DNA of 54,812 nt, taken from the NCBI GenBank assembly GCA_030536575.1, contig JAUNPS010000033.1, forward strand, positions 1-54,812. The letters are read 5' to 3'. How positions within the stretch are numbered: the stretch's first letter is position 1; each line of letters opens with the position of its first letter. The position numbers were made by a program, and so were the translations under genes. This DNA is from Eubacteriales bacterium. Lineage in GTDB: Bacteria > Bacillota > Clostridia > Lachnospirales > Lachnospiraceae. Shown one piece after another: positions 42,118 to 50,918 of the stretch. The notes beneath the pieces were generated by a model. That model was given only the letters and a program-made list of their open reading frames with translations, did not search any database and had not been told where the DNA came from.

Positions 42118-43779
42118 CTATATGCGGAACTGCTGACAGATATCGGCCGCCAGCGCTCTTGTCAGCGGCTCTTCCTTCGAAAAGCCCTCCTGCAGGACAC
42201 AGAAGGCATCCGCCAGAATATCAGCCCAGTCCTGCCCTTCTTTTGGCTGCGGCAGCGGTTTCCGGCTCTTATATCCGTTCAGCAAAATGCGGATAAATTC
42301 CCCTCCGGTAACGAGTTCCTGCGGAAAAATCTTCTGGTCCCGCACCATTTCCGGCAGGATCAGCCCGTTCTGCCAGGCGCATTCCACGCTTCCGGCATAG
42401 GTTTCATGGCCGATCACATCCGTAAACATGTCATTGTAGACATTCGTCGGGAAGAAGCGCATGGCCGCAATCACGAATTCCAGGGCTTCTGCTCTGGTCA
42501 GCAGGTCGCCTGGCCGCTCCAGGTTCTCGAAAAGCGGCTGTTCCGCGGGATTCTTCATCCCGGCAAATTCCGCCGGAACGGAGAGCCTTGGAAGCTTTGC
42601 GGGCGGATTCCATTCTCCGGCCTGCACATCTTCCACAATGCCGCATCTTACCAGCTCTTTTGCGATAAATTCCGCGAACCGGTACGCGCCGTAATCATTG
42701 CTGTGCGTATAATCCGAAGGATAGAAAAACCGTTTCGCGTCTTCACATCCATGTTCCAAAATAAACGCTTTGCTCATCTGATGCAGGTTCAGCAGCGGAA
42801 CGCCGGTTTCCTTCGCAATCTTCTGACACGCCGTCTCATAAGGCTCCAGAAGATCATTGTAGGAACCGTCATCCCCACGCCAGGAATTCCGCGCCAGCGG
42901 CGTCACCAGCACCGGGCAGGCTCCTTTTTCCCGAATCTCCCGGATATACCGCAGCAGGTTCTCCCGGTAGCCCTCTTCCGCTTTCAGGAAATCCAGCTTC
43001 TGGTCATTGTGCCCGAACTGGAACAGGCAGACGTCGCCCGGCAGGATCCGATCCAGCAGGATCTGATAATGGCCCTCGCTTCGGAAGCTCTCGGTCGTCA
43101 GCCCCGAATGGGCGTGGTTCGAAACCGCCATCCGGCAGCCCAGATAAGCGGAAAGCATCTGGCCCCAGCCGCAGTAGCTGCTTCCGGGCAGATAGGGGTA
43201 CTCCGCGCTCTGATCCGTCACCGTGGAATCCCCGGCGATATAGAGTGTCTTTCCCTCCCAGGGCGCGGCGTCCACCATCCCCAGGCGCAGGCCCTTTCCG
43301 ATCACGGTCACATCCAGCGTAGTATCCTCCTCGGCGTCCTCCTGCCCTCTGGGGATAATCGGACAGATATTCGTGACGAACTGCTCCTGAAGCCTGGTTC
43401 CTTTCGGCAGATCCCGCAGAAGGGCCAGGCGCCTGCGTCCCAGGAAAAGCATGGCTTCCTCCACGGCTTCTTCCGCCCACAGCTCCACGGTCACCCGGTA
43501 ATTTCCTTCCCGTTCCAAATCCGCCGCGAAAGTCAGCGGAATCGCACCTTCGCCGTCCCAGTCCACGAAACAGCCGTTTTCGTCCTCTTCAATCTTCGTA
43601 AGCGTCTGTCCCTGGCTCCAGTAAACCGGTTCGAACCCGCTGTTGATCTCCGGAAGCCGAAGCCGCCTGTCCCATTCCCGGCATTCTTCCGTCAGAAATC
43701 CATAGGGCTTTGCTCCGTAACGGTCGTCCGCCAAAACGCGAACGTCCCCTTCCGTCAGACTTCCAAACACATAACGCAT
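42118..43779 (-). CDS. SGNH/GDSL esterase, rhamnogalacturonan acetylesterase-like (CE12)
   Basis: A 553-residue protein. The N-terminal 170 residues look like a beta-sandwich carbohydrate-binding module. The central SGNH hydrolase domain has nucleophile Ser185 in IAGDSTVTDQ, oxyanion block FGHNDQ at about 255-260, and the Asp356/His359 pair in PSDYTHSND. It should remove acetyl groups from galacturonate in rhamnogalacturonan fragments, like YesT or RhgT. The last 140 residues resemble S-layer homology repeats (TRAEALEFVI, MFTDVIGHETYAGSVECAWQ and NGLILPEM). Yet no signal peptide is present, so wall anchoring is doubtful. AAGGAG precedes the ATG. It follows the GH105 gene by 12 bases. Confidence 0.85.
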   Translation of the reverse strand: MRYVFGSLTEGDVRVLADDRYGAKPYGFLTEECREWDRRLRLPEINSGFEPVYWSQGQTLTKIEEDENGCFVDWDGEGAIPLTFAADLEREGNYRVTVELWAEEAVEEAMLFLGRRRLALLRDLPKGTRLQEQFVTNICPIIPRGQEDAEEDTTLDVTVIGKGLRLGMVDAAPWEGKTLYIAGDSTVTDQSAEYPYLPGSSYCGWGQMLSAYLGCRMAVSNHAHSGLTTESFRSEGHYQILLDRILPGDVCLFQFGHNDQKLDFLKAEEGYRENLLRYIREIREKGACPVLVTPLARNSWRGDDGSYNDLLEPYETACQKIAKETGVPLLNLHQMSKAFILEHGCEDAKRFFYPSDYTHSNDYGAYRFAEFIAKELVRCGIVEDVQAGEWNPPAKLPRLSVPAEFAGMKNPAEQPLFENLERPGDLLTRAEALEFVIAAMRFFPTNVYNDMFTDVIGHETYAGSVECAWQNGLILPEMVRDQKIFPQELVTGGEFIRILLNGYKSRKPLPQPKEGQDWADILADAFCVLQEGFSKEEPLTRALAADICQQFRI

Positions 43780-43791
43780 GGCGATTCTCCT

Positions 43792-44841
43792 TTACAGCGC
43801 GCCGTCGTTCCGGGTATTGCCGTAGTCCAGAAGTCCCGCGAAGAATGCCAGCGCGAGTCCCTGGCCCCAGCCCTGGATCCAGTCCCTGGAAATGTTCCGG
43901 TAGCCGTCCCGGTCTTTCATCACCGCCGTACCGCCGGATACGTTCAGCACACGCCCGTCCGGGCTTACCTGCTCAATAATGCCCTTGACCGAACGGTTCA
44001 GGTACTTGATGTGAAGGGGATTGCCCTTGGTCAGCATGGCCGCCGCGATGCCGCAGGAAGCGGAAACTTCTTCATAGGACTCTTGGTCGTCCAGGATCGT
44101 GCGCCACAGCCCGTTTTCGGTCTGACACAGCTTCAGCGCGGCGAGCTGCTCATTCAGCGAACCCGCAACGTCCATATATTTCGGGTACAGATAGCATTCC
44201 GGCAGCGTCACGCCCACCTGGGACATGGTATAGGCCGCCCACGCATTGGCTCTGCCCCAGTAGAAGCCGGACATATGATCTTTGGTAATATTGTTATAAC
44301 CATGATACCAAAGGCCGGTTTCCGGGTTCTGGAGATATTTAATATGCCAGTAATACTGGTTCAGCGCATCTTCGATGATCTCCTCATCTTTCAGCTTCAC
44401 GCCCACCCGCAGAAGGAAATACGCCGCCATAAACAGGGTGTCCCCCCAGGCCTGTTCCGGGAAATCATTCTTCGCTGATACCGTGTGCTGCAGTACGGAG
44501 TCGCCGAAACGGAGCGCGTGGTTCCGCAGATAGTCCACCTTGCTCATCACAACTTCCCAATATTTCTCATCGCCGGTGGCCTCATACAGCGTGATCAGGC
44601 AATGGCCCATGGCGCAGGTGTTTACCGTCCATACCGGCAGGCCCAGCTCCATGTACTCGTCCACCCGGTCTTTCATCAGGTTCAGGTATTTTTCATTTTT
44701 CGTCACTTCATAAGCCTTGCTGATCCCGTAGTAGGCCACGCCGCAGGGCCAGTCCCAGGTCATGTCCATCCGCATGGTGCGGGTCACGATCCGGTCGATC
44801 AGCTCTTCCACTTGGTTTTTGTCAAATTCTAATCCTGCCAT
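43792..44841 (-). CDS. Unsaturated rhamnogalacturonyl hydrolase, GH105
   Basis: A 349-residue (alpha/alpha)6-barrel hydrolase of the GH88/GH105 group, like YesR or YteR. Key stretches are WDWPCGVAYYGISKAYEV, TVNTCAMGHCLITLYEATGD, the catalytic-Asp region EQAWGDTLFMAAYFLLR, and YWGRANAWAAYTMSQVG. It removes the terminal unsaturated galacturonate left by rhamnogalacturonan lyases. No signal peptide, so it acts on imported oligosaccharides. The start at 44841 has AAAGGAG; the open frame to 44883 runs into an intercistronic hairpin. It lies between the binding protein and the CE12-type esterase genes. Confidence 0.92.
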   Translation of the reverse strand: MAGLEFDKNQVEELIDRIVTRTMRMDMTWDWPCGVAYYGISKAYEVTKNEKYLNLMKDRVDEYMELGLPVWTVNTCAMGHCLITLYEATGDEKYWEVVMSKVDYLRNHALRFGDSVLQHTVSAKNDFPEQAWGDTLFMAAYFLLRVGVKLKDEEIIEDALNQYYWHIKYLQNPETGLWYHGYNNITKDHMSGFYWGRANAWAAYTMSQVGVTLPECYLYPKYMDVAGSLNEQLAALKLCQTENGLWRTILDDQESYEEVSASCGIAAAMLTKGNPLHIKYLNRSVKGIIEQVSPDGRVLNVSGGTAVMKDRDGYRNISRDWIQGWGQGLALAFFAGLLDYGNTRNDGAL

Positions 44842-44869
44842 ATTGGCTCCTTTCCTTTTTCCCTTCAAA

Positions 44870-44896
44870 AAGGGCCGCTGCAAATTTGCAGCAGCC
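44870..44896 (-). other. Intercistronic hairpin after the second sugar-binding protein gene
   Basis: On the minus strand GGGCTGCTGCAAATTTGCAG continues into CGGCCC, a nearly perfect stem with a single interior mismatch. It sits about 20 bases after the binding-protein stop. The first 13 bases are identical to those of the hairpin at 8517-8544, which follows another binding-protein gene. Confidence 0.7.
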
Positions 44897-44917
44897 CTGA
44901 AATCGGTCTTTTTTCAA

Positions 44918-46507
44918 TTATTCTGCGATGTAAGAACCTTCGTCCAGAAGAGCCTGTTTCTCATCCAGAATTGCCTGATAACCGCCGTCTAAGTATTCCT
45001 GGCAGTATTCTTCATACTTCGCATCGAATTCTTCCGGTGCGCAGGTGATCAGGTCTACGGCAAACTCCTGCCACATTGCGTTCAGGTCGCTCGCATATTC
45101 GCTGGAAGACTCAATGGCTTTCGTGAAGATCGGGGTTACGATACCGTCTTCCGGAATCTGTGTATTGTAGGAATCCTCAATCAGAGACTCATAGCCTGCC
45201 GGTGCAAGGGTCTTCAGGTTTGCTTTGAAGTTCAGCTCGTCGTCGCCATAGTTTGCGATCTCGCATACCAGTGCATAGTAGTCTTTGTTGTTGTTCGGAG
45301 AGAGTTTGGATTCTCCGTCATAGCCTTCGATCGGAACTGCAATGCCGTCTTCGTCCAGTTCATAGTTCTGGCCTTCTACACCGTTCTGCAGGTAGAACAG
45401 GTTTTCCGGCTGAATCATCCAGTCGAGGAACATCCACAGAGCTGCGCGCTCCATATCGGTGGTCTGGTAGTTTACGCCAAGGATCAGGCCGTAAGGCGGA
45501 TATTCATAGTAGTTCGCGTTTCCGTAGGGGCTCTTTGCGGTTGCCGGCATAACAGCTACTTCTGCATCCGGGTTGTTCGCCAGCAGGGAAGTGATGACGT
45601 CCGTGGAGCTGTTGATGTAGAAGCTGAAGATACCGGAGTTGCCGGATACGAAGTCAGCTTTCCAGTCCTGCTCTTCCTTGTTCAGGTAGAATTCCGGATC
45701 GATCAGGCCTTCGTTATATTCTGCGTTCCAGGTTCTTAAGAAGTCTTCGGTGGGCTGCCAGGTCAGCGGGGCAACGTTCAGATCCAGGTACAGAGCCAGT
45801 TCTTCTTCGGTTACGTCGTCGCTGATGAACGGATATTCCATCGTGAAGCTCTTCTGCCAAAGCTGCTCGGTATAGTTTCCAAGGCCAGCTTCCTGCCATG
45901 CGCGCAGAACCTCTTCCAGTTCTTCACGGTTCGTCGGCATTTCCATGCCTACCTGATCCAGCCAGTCTTTCCGAATCAGGTTTACATAGTTATAGTAGAT
46001 GGCGTCGCGGCCTGCGAATGCGAAAATGGTTTCGCCGTCTAACTGGCCGTATTTCTGGATGGTTTCGCCAAGCTGCTCATAGTAGGTGGGCGCATAGTAA
46101 GCGATTTCGTCCAGATCCAGCTCCTGAAAAGCGCCTTCCTGGTAGTAGTTTACTGCCTGGGGCATATCATAGTGGAAGATGATATCCGGGGCATTCTGAG
46201 CCGCAATGAGCTGCATGAAGTCCTGAACTTCGGTGGTACGGCCGATGGCTACGTACTCCACGTTTACGTTGTACTTTTCGCCAAACTCCTGCTGAATCCA
46301 CTGGGTGTAGTAGTTGTCGGTTACGTTCCAGCCTTCGAATGCGCGGTCATAAACCGGGATCTGGATCGTGACTCTCTCCGGGAAGCCTTCGGAATAGTCC
46401 GTGTAGGCGCCCTCGCTGGCATTCGCTACCATCGCGCCGCTGAACAGGGTCATCGCCATGGAAGCCATCACTGTCATTGCCGTAGCTTTTTTCATCATTT
46501 TCTTCAT
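44918..46507 (-). CDS. Extracellular oligosaccharide-binding protein of a CUT1 importer
   Basis: A 529-residue binding protein of the long LplA/YtcQ type. The signal peptide has a double-lysine start and hydrophobic core ending in MVANASEG, a type I cleavage site without a lipobox cysteine. The mature region has IAAQNAPDIIFHYDMPQAVN near residues 92-111 and the LYDLDLAY-type LDLDEIAYYAP segment. It lies downstream of its two permeases, the reverse of the order in the alpha-galactoside locus. Rhamnogalacturonan oligosaccharides are the likely ligand because the next genes are GH105, CE12 and GH112. The ATG at 46507 has AAAGGA eleven bases ahead; a downstream ATG is possible. Confidence 0.9.
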   Translation of the reverse strand: MKKMMKKATAMTVMASMAMTLFSGAMVANASEGAYTDYSEGFPERVTIQIPVYDRAFEGWNVTDNYYTQWIQQEFGEKYNVNVEYVAIGRTTEVQDFMQLIAAQNAPDIIFHYDMPQAVNYYQEGAFQELDLDEIAYYAPTYYEQLGETIQKYGQLDGETIFAFAGRDAIYYNYVNLIRKDWLDQVGMEMPTNREELEEVLRAWQEAGLGNYTEQLWQKSFTMEYPFISDDVTEEELALYLDLNVAPLTWQPTEDFLRTWNAEYNEGLIDPEFYLNKEEQDWKADFVSGNSGIFSFYINSSTDVITSLLANNPDAEVAVMPATAKSPYGNANYYEYPPYGLILGVNYQTTDMERAALWMFLDWMIQPENLFYLQNGVEGQNYELDEDGIAVPIEGYDGESKLSPNNNKDYYALVCEIANYGDDELNFKANLKTLAPAGYESLIEDSYNTQIPEDGIVTPIFTKAIESSSEYASDLNAMWQEFAVDLITCAPEEFDAKYEEYCQEYLDGGYQAILDEKQALLDEGSYIAE

Positions 46508-46594
46508 TCTTTTTCATTCCTTTCTTTTATTTTGCAACACCCCGGCCGGGGAGGGTATGGTAATATGCCGGCCGGGATGCAACATTCGGTCGAA

Positions 46595-47476
46595 TCAGCC
46601 TTTCACCGCGCCGATCATAGTGCCCTGTACGAAATATTTCTGTACGAAGGGGTATACGCAGATGATCGGGAGCGTTGCGAAAATAACGCAGGCTGCTTTC
46701 ATAACTTCCGGGTTTGTCATAACGCCGACAACCCCGCCTTCCGCCTGGAAGGACTCGGTGGCAGCTACCACCAGGTAATACAGCTTTAACTGTAACGGAC
46801 GAAGATCCGTGCGCTGTTTGATGTAATACAGAGCATCCGAATAGGCATTCCAGCGTCCAACCGCATAGAACAGGGCGATGGTCGCCATGATCGGTTTCGA
46901 CAGCGGCACAACGATTTTCCCAAGGATGGTGAAGTGGCCGGCCCCGTCGATCAGGGCGGATTCCACCAGGCTGTCCGGGATGTTGGATGCGAAGTTATTC
47001 TTCATAATCAGCAGGTTATACGGTGCGAAACAAAGCGGAAGAATCAGGCACCATATGGTATCCAGCATATGTAAGTCGCTCATCAGCATGTAATCCGGAA
47101 TCGTTCCTGCGGTGAAGTACATGGTCGCCAGGATCAGGAAGGTCATGAGCTTACGCCCTTTTAATTCCTTCCGGCTGAGGGCATAGGCCGCACAGATCGT
47201 CAGGAACATACCGATCACCGTGAAGACAACGGTTACAAGCACCGTGACCCACAGGGAACGCAGGATCGTGGAATCCGCGAACACCTTCTGGTAGGCGTTC
47301 AGGCTGAAGCCTTTGGGAAGCAGGAATACCTTATTCGCAATTACATAAGCTTCCTCACTGATGGACTTCGAAAAAACGTGGATGAATGGGAACAGACAGA
47401 TCAGCGACATCAGGAGCAGGAATACATACAGGATCACGTCGACCACTTTGTCTTTCCATGATTTTTTAATTTTCAT
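46595..47476 (-). CDS. Sugar ABC transporter permease, CUT1 (LplC type)
   Basis: A 293-residue permease with about six helices. The opening VILYVFLLLMSLICLFPFIH and a GFSLNAYQKVF segment are typical. The EAA loop is DSLVESALIDGAGHFTILGK, and the protein ends in IGAVKG. AGGAGG lies six bases before the ATG. It follows its partner permease by 12 bases and precedes the binding protein. No cognate ATPase is nearby, as for the other CUT1 system in the window. Confidence 0.93.
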   Translation of the reverse strand: MKIKKSWKDKVVDVILYVFLLLMSLICLFPFIHVFSKSISEEAYVIANKVFLLPKGFSLNAYQKVFADSTILRSLWVTVLVTVVFTVIGMFLTICAAYALSRKELKGRKLMTFLILATMYFTAGTIPDYMLMSDLHMLDTIWCLILPLCFAPYNLLIMKNNFASNIPDSLVESALIDGAGHFTILGKIVVPLSKPIMATIALFYAVGRWNAYSDALYYIKQRTDLRPLQLKLYYLVVAATESFQAEGGVVGVMTNPEVMKAACVIFATLPIICVYPFVQKYFVQGTMIGAVKG

Positions 47477-47488
47477 AATCGCTACCTC

Positions 47489-48439
47489 CTAAATCAATCC
47501 GTCTTCGCCCAGGCGTTTCGCGACGTAGTCAGAGACCAGTACGAGAACCAGGCCGATCACAGACTGGAACAGGCCAAGAGCCGTCGCCTCGCTGAACTTA
47601 CCGCTCTCGATACCCCAGCGGTATACTAATACCGGAATCGTGGTCGTATACTGGGTGGCTTTCATGTTTGACAGGGCGTAGATTCGTTCGAAGGAACCCT
47701 GCATCATTTTACCGAGGTTCATAATCAGGAGGGTGACGATCGTGCTGCGGATACAGGGGAGCGTCACGTGGAGACACTGTTTCCAGCGTCCGGCGCCGTC
47801 TACGCGGGCCGCTTCGTAAAGTTCCGGGTTTACGCTGGTGATGGCTGCCAGGTAGATGATGGTTCCCCATCCCATGGACTGCCAGACGCCGATCAGAATG
47901 TAAGAGATCAGCCACCAGGTATTATCCTGCAAAAACGGGATCGGGCTTGCCCCGGCGTTCTTGATCAGGATGTTCACCACACCGCTGTTCTGGCTGAATA
48001 ACTGGTAGGCCAGAGATCCGATGATAACCCAGGACAGGAAATGCGGCAGATACAGGAGGGTCTGGGTCACTTTCTTGAACCATTTGCACCGGATTTCGTT
48101 CAGTACCAGGGCCAGGATAATCGGCATCGGGAAGCTGAACAGTAAATCCAGGATGTTCAGAAGCAGGGTGTTGTAGACGGATTTCCCAAAGTCCTTATGG
48201 TTGAAAATCTTCTGGAAGATTTCCAGACCGACCCATTCGCTTCCGTTTATCCCGCGCGCCACTTTGTAATCCTTAAAGGCGACGGTCAGGAACGGATACG
48301 CGCCGTACTTGAAAATGACAATGAAGAGCATTGGCAAAATCATCAGTACGTAGAGCTGCCAGTTCTTCTTCAGATAAAGAGCCATATTTTCCTTCGGCTT
48401 TTGCTTTTTGCCGGCTTTGACTGCGGCATCGCTTTTCAT
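47489..48439 (-). CDS. Sugar ABC transporter permease, CUT1 (LplB type)
   Basis: A 316-residue permease. A lysine-rich cytoplasmic start is followed by LYVLMILPMLFIVIFKYGAY and the signature LTVAFKDYKVARGINGSEWV. The EAA loop is LYEAARVDGAGRWKQCLHVT. AAGGAG precedes the ATG. It is the first gene of the pectin operon and diverges from the AraC regulator at 48774. Confidence 0.93.
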   Translation of the reverse strand: MKSDAAVKAGKKQKPKENMALYLKKNWQLYVLMILPMLFIVIFKYGAYPFLTVAFKDYKVARGINGSEWVGLEIFQKIFNHKDFGKSVYNTLLLNILDLLFSFPMPIILALVLNEIRCKWFKKVTQTLLYLPHFLSWVIIGSLAYQLFSQNSGVVNILIKNAGASPIPFLQDNTWWLISYILIGVWQSMGWGTIIYLAAITSVNPELYEAARVDGAGRWKQCLHVTLPCIRSTIVTLLIMNLGKMMQGSFERIYALSNMKATQYTTTIPVLVYRWGIESGKFSEATALGLFQSVIGLVLVLVSDYVAKRLGEDGLI

Positions 48440-48773
48440 ACGCTCACTCCTTTTTTTCTTTTCTGTTTTCTGTTTTGATAAGTCTATTATACAGAATCTA
48501 CAACCTTTCTTCTATCGCGTATCCTTGAAAAACCGAGTGATTTTGACCATTTATTTTTCTGTTTTCCCGCTATTTTGTATGGTTTACACATTTTTATTCA
48601 CTCATTTTTGTGCAATATTTTTATTTTTTTGAAAATCCGTCCCAAATTACCCTCTCATTTTTTCCAATCTTTTTCCTTTATCCATTTTTTTGTTTTCGTC
48701 CGGTTCTGTTTGACATTTTTTTGTCTATCTTGTATAGTTTTAACTAAGAAACTTTGAACAGGAGGTGCTTTCC
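48440..48773. other. Divergent control region between pectin operon and AraC gene
   Basis: About 330 bases, strongly T-rich on the plus strand in its right half. On the minus strand a TATAAT at 48486-48491 lies about 50 bases before the permease start but lacks a good -35 box, fitting an activator-dependent promoter. The plus-strand promoter of the AraC gene is at 48710-48738. No reading frame of interest is seen. Confidence 0.6.
48710..48738 (+). promoter_or_regulatory. Promoter of the AraC-family gene
   Basis: TTGACA at 48710-48715 and TATAGT at 48733-48738 are spaced by exactly 17 bases, 36 bases before the start codon. Confidence 0.8.
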
Positions 48774-49724
48774 ATGGCGAAACCGAAGCCGACACCCATC
48801 GAATACCGGAACTATGCGCTCCCTCCCTATTTTCCCATTGTCCTGGTGACCGGGGAAAACTGGCGGATTTCCGAGGTGCCCTCCGGCACCCTGCATTTCC
48901 ACAACTGCCTGGAAATCGGCCTGTGCGAATCCGACAGCGGGATGCTCCAGCTCGCTGACCGCTCCCATCCGTTCCAGGAAGGGGATGTGACTTTTATCGC
49001 CAGCGATATTCCTCATACGACTTATTCCTCTCCCGGCACAGCCAGCAAATGGTCGTATATTTTCGTCAATATCGAGGATCTGTTATCCCCGTATTTCCCT
49101 CTGGAGGTCATTTCCAGCAAGGACATGCTCCAGAATATGCTGCGCAATTACACCGCCGTCCTCTCCCGAAACGACTACCCGGAAGTGTACCAGCTCGTAA
49201 AGAGCATGGTGGAAGAAATGAAGCAGAAAGACCCGAATTTCCAGTTCAGCGTCCGGGGGCTGATGCTGTCCCTGATCACGAAGCTGATGAACATCTACGA
49301 CGCCAGAAAGAACGACGAAGATATCCATCTCCATGAAAACGCGCTGGCCATTGCCCCGGCCCTGTACTATATCCGGAAAAATTTCATGCTGGACTTTCCC
49401 ATGGACGACCTGGCCGCCCTGTGCAATATGAGTCCCTCCCACTTCCGCCGCACCTTCAAAGGCATCATGGGCTTCAGCGCCATGGATTACACCAAGCAGA
49501 TGCGGATGAAAGAAGCGTCGATCCTTCTGCGGACGACGGAAATCTCGATTCTGGATATTTCCGAGGAGGTGGGCTTCCATTCCCTGTCCAGCTTTAACCA
49601 TCATTTTATGGAAACCTTCGGCATGACGCCGATGAAATACCGGAAACAGCTGTCCTGTATCCGGGATAAATCCGTTCTGAAATGTACGGGATGGCTCCCG
49701 TCGCCGGAAGAGTCGTCTCTCTAA
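48774..49724 (+). CDS. AraC family transcriptional regulator with cupin sensor domain
   Basis: A 316-residue regulator. The N-terminal cupin-like sugar-binding domain (LHFHNCLEIGLCESDSG, then FQEGDVTFIASDIPHTTYS) is followed by a helical linker and a C-terminal AraC DNA-binding domain. Its two helix-turn-helix units are MDDLAALCNMSPSHFRRTF and ILDISEEVGFHSLSSFNHHF. AGGAGG lies eight bases before the ATG at 48774. Divergent from the CUT1-GH105-CE12-GH112 operon, it is the likely activator of that operon in response to a pectin-derived sugar. Confidence 0.92.
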   Translation: MAKPKPTPIEYRNYALPPYFPIVLVTGENWRISEVPSGTLHFHNCLEIGLCESDSGMLQLADRSHPFQEGDVTFIASDIPHTTYSSPGTASKWSYIFVNIEDLLSPYFPLEVISSKDMLQNMLRNYTAVLSRNDYPEVYQLVKSMVEEMKQKDPNFQFSVRGLMLSLITKLMNIYDARKNDEDIHLHENALAIAPALYYIRKNFMLDFPMDDLAALCNMSPSHFRRTFKGIMGFSAMDYTKQMRMKEASILLRTTEISILDISEEVGFHSLSSFNHHFMETFGMTPMKYRKQLSCIRDKSVLKCTGWLPSPEESSL

Positions 49725-49748
49725 AATACTGTACTTCCTATCAGGAAT

Positions 49749-49767
49749 GTGCGCCCGGCGGGCGCAC
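49749..49767. other. Short GC-rich palindrome before the convergent terminator
   Basis: GTGCGCCC (49749-49756) and GGGCGCAC (49760-49767) form an 8-bp stem with a 3-base loop, directly followed by a run of seven A. It probably adds to the terminator next to it. Confidence 0.5.
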
Positions 49768-49806
49768 AAAAAAAGTGCCGCACACCGCTTTGGTATGCAG
49801 CACTTT
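49768..49806. terminator. Bidirectional terminator between AraC and M42 peptidase genes
   Basis: AAAGTGC with GCACTTT and an inner ACC/GGT stem form the hairpin. Seven T residues follow on the minus strand, and TTTCTTCTT follows on the plus strand. It serves both convergent genes. Confidence 0.8.
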
Positions 49807-49813
49807 CTTCTTA

Positions 49814-50890
49814 TTAAAAGCTCTTAATTCTCGCTTCGTCCATATCCCGCAGGATCTCGCACGCAAGCTTCACGCCGTTCTCATAATCCGCATAAGCCGA
49901 AATCCCGTAATGGGTGTGCGCATAGCGCACCGGAATCCCGATCACGATGGTCGGAACCCCTTCCCCGGAAAGGTGGATGTTCGCCCCGTTCGTACTTCCG
50001 CCGCTGCGGACTGCCGACTGCACCGGAATGCCTTTTTTCTTGGCCATATCCAACGCATAGCGCTGGTAGCGCGGATTCGTGATCATCCGGGCATCGATGT
50101 GGCGCAGCATCGGCCCTTTCTTAATGGCCGTCTGCACCAGGTAAGGCTCCACGCAGGTGTCGTCCGCCGGGCAGCCCTCGAAAACAATGGCCAGATCCGG
50201 CTTCACCACGCGGGAGGTAATGACGGAACCGCGGGTGCCGACCTCCTCCTGGGAAGCGCAGGCTCCCACCAGATCCACCTTCAGTTCTTCCCCGGCAAGC
50301 TCTTTCAGGGTCGCCAGGACCGAAGCGCATCCCACCCGGCAGTCGAAGCTTTTTCCCACCATCAGGTCGTGCTTCTCGTCATAACGGAACGTCACGTCCG
50401 GAACGATGGGTTCTCCGATACGGATGTGGAAATTTTCAATGGCGTCTTCCATCGAAACCGCGCCCACGTCCACGGATAAGGCGGACATTTCCAGAGGCGA
50501 CTTCCGCTCCGCCTCGGTCATGAAATGGGGCGGCTTGCTGGCCGTCAGCCCCGGAATGTAGTCGCCGTCGGCTGTGCGCACCCAGACTTTATGGGCCGGG
50601 ATATTGCTCGTCACCCACCCGCCCAGGGGGATGATCTGCAAGGTCCCGTTGGGCTTGATCGCCTGCACCATAAAGGCAACTTCGTCGCTGTGGGCGTCTA
50701 ACTGCACCACCGGACGGCCGCCCTTGTTTTCCTTCCGGTAAATGTAGAAGTTTCGCAGGGAGTCTTCTTTCAGCTCCCCAAGCCCGTCCGCATACCGGCG
50801 AAGAACGTCTACCACCTCGTCTTCAAAGCCCGGCGCGCCGTTCGCATTCGAAATGTCTGCAATCATCTTCAGATTCTGTTCTCTGTCCAT
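49814..50890 (-). CDS. M42 family metallo-aminopeptidase
   Basis: A 358-residue di-metal aminopeptidase of family M42 (glutamyl aminopeptidase or endoglucanase M type, as in PepA/FrvX/YsdC). Metal and catalytic positions are visible: His67 and nearby Asp in LDAHSDEVAF, Asp in KSFDCRVGCAS, the glutamate pair in SQEEVGTRGS, the acidic residue in FEGCPADD and the final histidine in YAHTHYGIS. It trims amino acids from short peptides in the cytoplasm as a large assembly. The start at 50890 has AGGGAG; a longer frame has no ribosome site. It is the last gene after the peptide transporter and creatininase genes. Confidence 0.92.
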   Translation of the reverse strand: MDREQNLKMIADISNANGAPGFEDEVVDVLRRYADGLGELKEDSLRNFYIYRKENKGGRPVVQLDAHSDEVAFMVQAIKPNGTLQIIPLGGWVTSNIPAHKVWVRTADGDYIPGLTASKPPHFMTEAERKSPLEMSALSVDVGAVSMEDAIENFHIRIGEPIVPDVTFRYDEKHDLMVGKSFDCRVGCASVLATLKELAGEELKVDLVGACASQEEVGTRGSVITSRVVKPDLAIVFEGCPADDTCVEPYLVQTAIKKGPMLRHIDARMITNPRYQRYALDMAKKKGIPVQSAVRSGGSTNGANIHLSGEGVPTIVIGIPVRYAHTHYGISAYADYENGVKLACEILRDMDEARIKSF

Positions 50891-50918
50891 GTCTCTCCCT
50901 GCCCTTTTTCTTCTATAA

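Noticed and set aside
41548-44478. A 976-codon plus-strand open frame opposite the GH112, CE12 and GH105 genes
   Set aside because: It mirrors the codons of three well-supported minus-strand genes and crosses their boundaries. It has no recognisable domain and no ribosome site, so it is an antisense shadow.
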